A stretch of DNA of 5,714 nt, taken from assembly GCA_937952995.1 (NCBI GenBank), contig CALFYB010000071.1:1-5714 (forward strand), written 5' to 3'. Position 1 is the stretch's first letter. Each line of letters starts with the position of its first letter. Source of the DNA: an uncultured Caulobacteraceae bacterium. Lineage in GTDB: Bacteria; Pseudomonadota; Alphaproteobacteria; Caulobacterales; Caulobacteraceae. Below the pieces are notes generated by a model. It saw only the letters and a list, made by a program, of their open reading frames with translations. It was not told the DNA's origin and made no database searches. Below are positions 5,337 through 5,714 of this stretch, one piece after another. The position numbers and the translations under genes were made by a program.

Positions 5337-5714
5337 CTAGGACGCGGCTTCCTTGTCACCGCGACGTTCGGAATAGATGATCAGCGGCTGAGCCCGTCCG
5401 TCGATGACCTCGCCATTGACCACGACCTCTTCGACGCCCTGATAGGTCGGCAGTTCGAACATGGTCTCCAGCAGGATGCCTTCCATGATCGAGCGCAGGC
5501 CGCGGGCACCGGTCCGGCGCAGGATGGCGCGGCGGGCGATGGCGCTGAGGGCGTCTTCGGTGAAGGTCAAACCGATATTTTCCATGTCGAACAGGCGCTG
5601 GTACTGCTTGACCAGAGCATTCTTGGGCTCGGTCAGGATCTTGACCAGGGCGGGTTCGTCCAGATCCTCAAGGGTGGCGATCACCGGCAGACGTCCGATG
5701 AATTCCGGGAGATC
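5337..5714 (-). CDS. clpX: ATP-dependent Clp protease ATP-binding subunit ClpX, C-terminal part
   Basis: ClpX is the hexameric AAA+ unfoldase that feeds tagged or damaged proteins into the ClpP peptidase; in Caulobacter ClpXP drives cell-cycle proteolysis such as CtrA turnover. The frame enters from the right edge and runs 125 codons to a TAG at 5337-5339, so only about the last 30 percent of a protein normally near 420 residues is present. Fragment residues 1-10 read DLPEFIGRLP, containing the arginine finger (R8 here). Sensor 2 appears as TGARGLRS with R71, 63 residues later, the same distance as R307 to R370 in E. coli ClpX. The EPKNAL.KQYQ block and VIDG..PLIIY near the end are further ClpX hallmarks. 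The zinc-binding domain and Walker motifs lie outside the window. A GTG at 5684 is internal, not a start. An intrinsic terminator follows. Confidence 0.97.
   Translation of the reverse strand, partial: DLPEFIGRLPVIATLEDLDEPALVKILTEPKNALVKQYQRLFDMENIGLTFTEDALSAIARRAILRRTGARGLRSIMEGILLETMFELPTYQGVEEVVVNGEVIDGRAQPLIIYSERRGDKEAAS

Noticed and set aside
1..5705. EcoRI sites near both window ends (2-7 and 5700-5705), suggesting a cloning boundary
   Set aside because: Both fall within conserved codons of nuoC (QEF) and clpX (PEF), so they are natural sequence; no vector sequence is visible.

Overview
The window is a stretch of ordinary core chromosome from an alphaproteobacterium, most likely a member of the Caulobacterales. 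The basis is the close resemblance (by recollection of family sequences, not by a search) of NuoB, NuoC, Lon and HU to Caulobacter-type proteins, and the order clpX - lon - HU gene - tRNA-Val next to nuoABC, which I recall from Caulobacter. The base composition is moderately GC-rich by eye, perhaps lower than Caulobacter itself, so a relative such as Asticcacaulis is possible; genus is not decidable here. I see no mobile element, CRISPR array, integrase, phage gene or unexplained coding region, and no undescribed system.

Layout, left to right. Positions 1-1490 hold the start of a respiratory complex I operon read on the minus strand: nuoA, nuoB and the first 180 codons of nuoC, with overlapping ends (10 and 4 bases). 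Positions 1491-1817 are a non-coding divergent gap with a weak candidate nuo promoter and a strong tRNA promoter. A plus-strand tRNA-Asp(GUC) at 1818-1894 faces a minus-strand tRNA-Val(UAC) at 2065-2141; both encode CCA. A perfect 12-bp hairpin begins inside the 3' end of tRNA-Asp.

Positions 2187-5714 hold three consecutive minus-strand units: the end of clpX, then lon, then the HU gene. Each ends in a recognisable intrinsic terminator, and lon and HU each have a candidate promoter of their own, so they look like separate transcription units rather than one operon. ClpX (protein unfoldase of ClpXP) and Lon are the two main ATP-dependent cytosolic proteolysis systems; HU is the abundant nucleoid protein and is a known Lon substrate in some bacteria.

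The points most worth a second look are regulatory: a lon promoter that reads as both a vegetative and a heat-shock (sigma-32) site, a 9-bp hairpin made of two near-identical palindromes directly against the lon ribosome binding site, the hairpin that would sequester the 3' end of tRNA-Asp, and the HU promoter whose -35 box lies in the U-tract of the lon terminator.
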